Source of the DNA: an uncultured Clostridium sp.
GTDB lineage: Bacteria > Bacillota > Clostridia > TANB77 > CAG-508
Direction of reading: 5' to 3'
NCBI GenBank assembly: GCA_900553985.1
Contig: USFW01000004.1
Span: forward strand, 1 to 64,000
Length of the DNA stretch: 64,000 bases
Each line of letters opens with the position of its first letter. The stretch's first letter is position 1. Of this stretch, positions 62,644-64,000 are shown in pieces. Below the pieces are notes generated by a model. That model did no database searches. It was not told where the DNA came from and was given only the letters and a program-made list of their open reading frames with translations. The translations under genes and the position numbers were made by a program.

Positions 62644-64000
62644 CTAGGGATTTAACGATTTTTCTTCTTTTGTATATTCGTTGATAGAATCACCCAAAAG
62701 CATTTTAACACTCTCAACATATTTTTGCAACTCTTTTCGTTGAGTTTCTATTGGAAGATCTGTGTAAGTGTCCATTGTTTGCCTTATATCCGAATGTCCC
62801 AAAGTTTCTTCCATAACTTTATAGTCAATTCCAACAGAATAACTATTTGTAGAATATGAATGTCTTAATTTGTGATTATGTGCATTATCTTCAATTCCAA
62901 CAAACTTACAAATTCTTTTTAAACAGTCATTTAAAGTACTATCAGTAAAAACATTCCCCTTTTTATTACAAAATAGTAAATCATTTTCATTTGGCTTCAT
63001 ATTTTTAATGGCATGTTCTAAAACTGGCTGTGTTAATTCAGTAAGCACAATATCACGCTCTCCACTAGGTGTTTTAGTTCTATCTCCTAAAATAGTATGT
63101 CCTTGTTTATCCAGAGTTGTAGTTCTTTTTATGTGTAATAACCCATTTTCTAAATCTACATCTTGTTTTTTTAAACCTAAAACTTCTCCAATACGTAATC
63201 CACAATGAATTGCTATTAAATATTCATCTCTATGTGAATATTTAAAATCTGGACTATAAAGATATATTAGTAATTTTTTAAAATCATCAATATTAAAAGA
63301 TTTTACTTTCTCTGTTTTTACAATACTTTGAGGCATTTTTATTCCATAGTATCCAGCAAAATAATCTTCTTCAATAAATTTTCTTTCTTTTGCTATTCCA
63401 AAGGCTTGTTTTAATAATTGATAATCTTTTTTCAATGTATTTTGAGCATATCCTTTTTCTCTCTCATAATTTAGGAAATCTTCAACATCTTTTCTTGATA
63501 TTTTATCAATTGTTTTATCAAACCAAGGACCAGAGTTTCTTTTAACACGTTTTAAAATTTCTGAATAAGTTCTGTATGTGTTATCATTGTTGGTTCCATT
63601 GTTATTTTTTTGTTTCATAAACTCAAGTGTTATTCCTTCAATTGTCATTGGAGATATTTTTTCTTTATTCGGTTTAGATTTTAATCCTCCTGGATTATCC
63701 TTTTTAAATTGTTCAGATTTATAAATTGCTTCATTTTGAGTTGCTCCTGTAAATTTTTTTCTAATTGTTTCTCCTGTTTCTTCATCAACTCCTACTACAA
63801 TTGTTACACTATATTGCTCAGATATATAGAACTTATCGCAATGCTCGTTATCGGAACAATTATGGCAATCTGGACATTTATTCATTAGTTTAAGATTTCT
63901 TCTGTGATTGCAAAAATTTTTGTTTAAGCATTTGCTACATTTAGGACAAATAGGTCTATCATTTTTTACTCGTGCTTTTTTTACCAAGTATGGTGCTTTT
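62644..64000 (-). CDS. Tyrosine recombinase/integrase, Cys-rich N-terminus (partial)
   Basis: About 447 residues inside the window from TTG 63987, but the frame is open to the edge, so the true start lies outside. The N-terminus has two Cys/His clusters (CPKCSKCLNKNFCNHRRN and CPDCHNCSDNEHCDKF), then an arm-binding region, a core-binding SAM-like domain (FLNYEREKGYAQNTLKKDYQ), and the catalytic domain: Arg in HCGLRIGEVLGLKK, HKLRHSYST, GHSDIRQTMDTY with the nucleophilic Tyr. All four key residues are visible. It is the integrase of the element that fills 58.5-64 kb. Confidence 0.92.
   Translation of the reverse strand, partial: KAPYLVKKARVKNDRPICPKCSKCLNKNFCNHRRNLKLMNKCPDCHNCSDNEHCDKFYISEQYSVTIVVGVDEETGETIRKKFTGATQNEAIYKSEQFKKDNPGGLKSKPNKEKISPMTIEGITLEFMKQKNNNGTNNDNTYRTYSEILKRVKRNSGPWFDKTIDKISRKDVEDFLNYEREKGYAQNTLKKDYQLLKQAFGIAKERKFIEEDYFAGYYGIKMPQSIVKTEKVKSFNIDDFKKLLIYLYSPDFKYSHRDEYLIAIHCGLRIGEVLGLKKQDVDLENGLLHIKRTTTLDKQGHTILGDRTKTPSGERDIVLTELTQPVLEHAIKNMKPNENDLLFCNKKGNVFTDSTLNDCLKRICKFVGIEDNAHNHKLRHSYSTNSYSVGIDYKVMEETLGHSDIRQTMDTYTDLPIETQRKELQKYVESVKMLLGDSINEYTKEEKSLNP

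Overview
The window reads as a chromosomal stretch from a very AT-rich Firmicute (about a quarter G+C, judged by eye). Strong AGGAGG-type ribosome binding sites, TTG starts, a minimal SufB/SufC iron-sulfur pair with a DtxR-type regulator, desulfoferrodoxin, a SigV/RsiV-type lysozyme-response module and a prepilin-like N-terminus on a surface protein all point to an anaerobic, probably uncultured gut Clostridium relative. No name can be assigned from sequence alone. Most genes lie on the minus strand.

Layout. 0-2.6 kb: a PIN-domain protein, an Rpn-type nuclease and a long nested hairpin repeat. 2.6-11 kb: two rRNA pseudouridine synthases, a GT-C-like membrane protein, a tandem-OB single-stranded DNA-binding protein, a polysaccharide deacetylase, a phosphoesterase and a DUF4143 ATPase. 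11-20.5 kb: DNA metabolism genes (topA, a DnaB-like ATPase, recQ, a Y-family polymerase) and an SDR oxidoreductase. 20.7-24.9 kb: a prepilin/leucine-rich-repeat surface protein, a (TG)n microsatellite, a membrane protein, a roughly 650-nt structured non-coding RNA with its own promoter, and a nucleotide kinase. 25-31.7 kb: a dNTPase, a radical SAM protein with an apparently leaderless mRNA, ftsZ, yraN, and dprA and comM, which between them carry three +1 frameshifts. 32-37.2 kb: a defence-like group (MazG-like, GIY-YIG-DUF2075, YHYH surface protein, PD-(D/E)XK-DUF2075). 37.4-42.4 kb: initiator tRNA, small proteins, desulfoferrodoxin, the dtxR-sufC-sufB operon with a visible operator, and comEA. 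42.5-57.7 kb: cell-envelope genes (DacF, LCP, deacetylase, RsiV, SigV), an adenosine deaminase-like fusion, CvpA, DUF5711, YkvI and a three-gene Gld-type ABC transporter. 57.9-64 kb: a GDT1-type transporter followed by a decayed integrative element (Fic fragment, genes with in-frame stops, XRE regulator, truncated replication initiator, tyrosine integrase running off the window).

How genes work together. The competence genes comM, dprA and comEA are all present. In comM and dprA, all three frame breaks have one form: an additional C before a conserved glycine codon, creating an in-frame CGG, where skipping the C restores the conserved protein. This is either a shared programmed-frameshift signal or a strikingly uniform mutation or sequencing artefact. 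The dtxR-sufC-sufB operon has a textbook promoter with a palindromic operator over the start site. The sigV-rsiV-deacetylase order matches the lysozyme-induced peptidoglycan deacetylation operon known from Clostridioides.

Most notable for follow-up: the CGG frameshift pattern (29.8-31.6 kb), the large structured RNA (23.2-23.86 kb), the dispersed hairpin family (2.3, 26.3, 42.4 and 48.4 kb), the paired DUF2075 nuclease-helicases, and the deaminase with a C-terminal SLOG-like domain. All functional calls come from reading motifs by eye; no searches were run.
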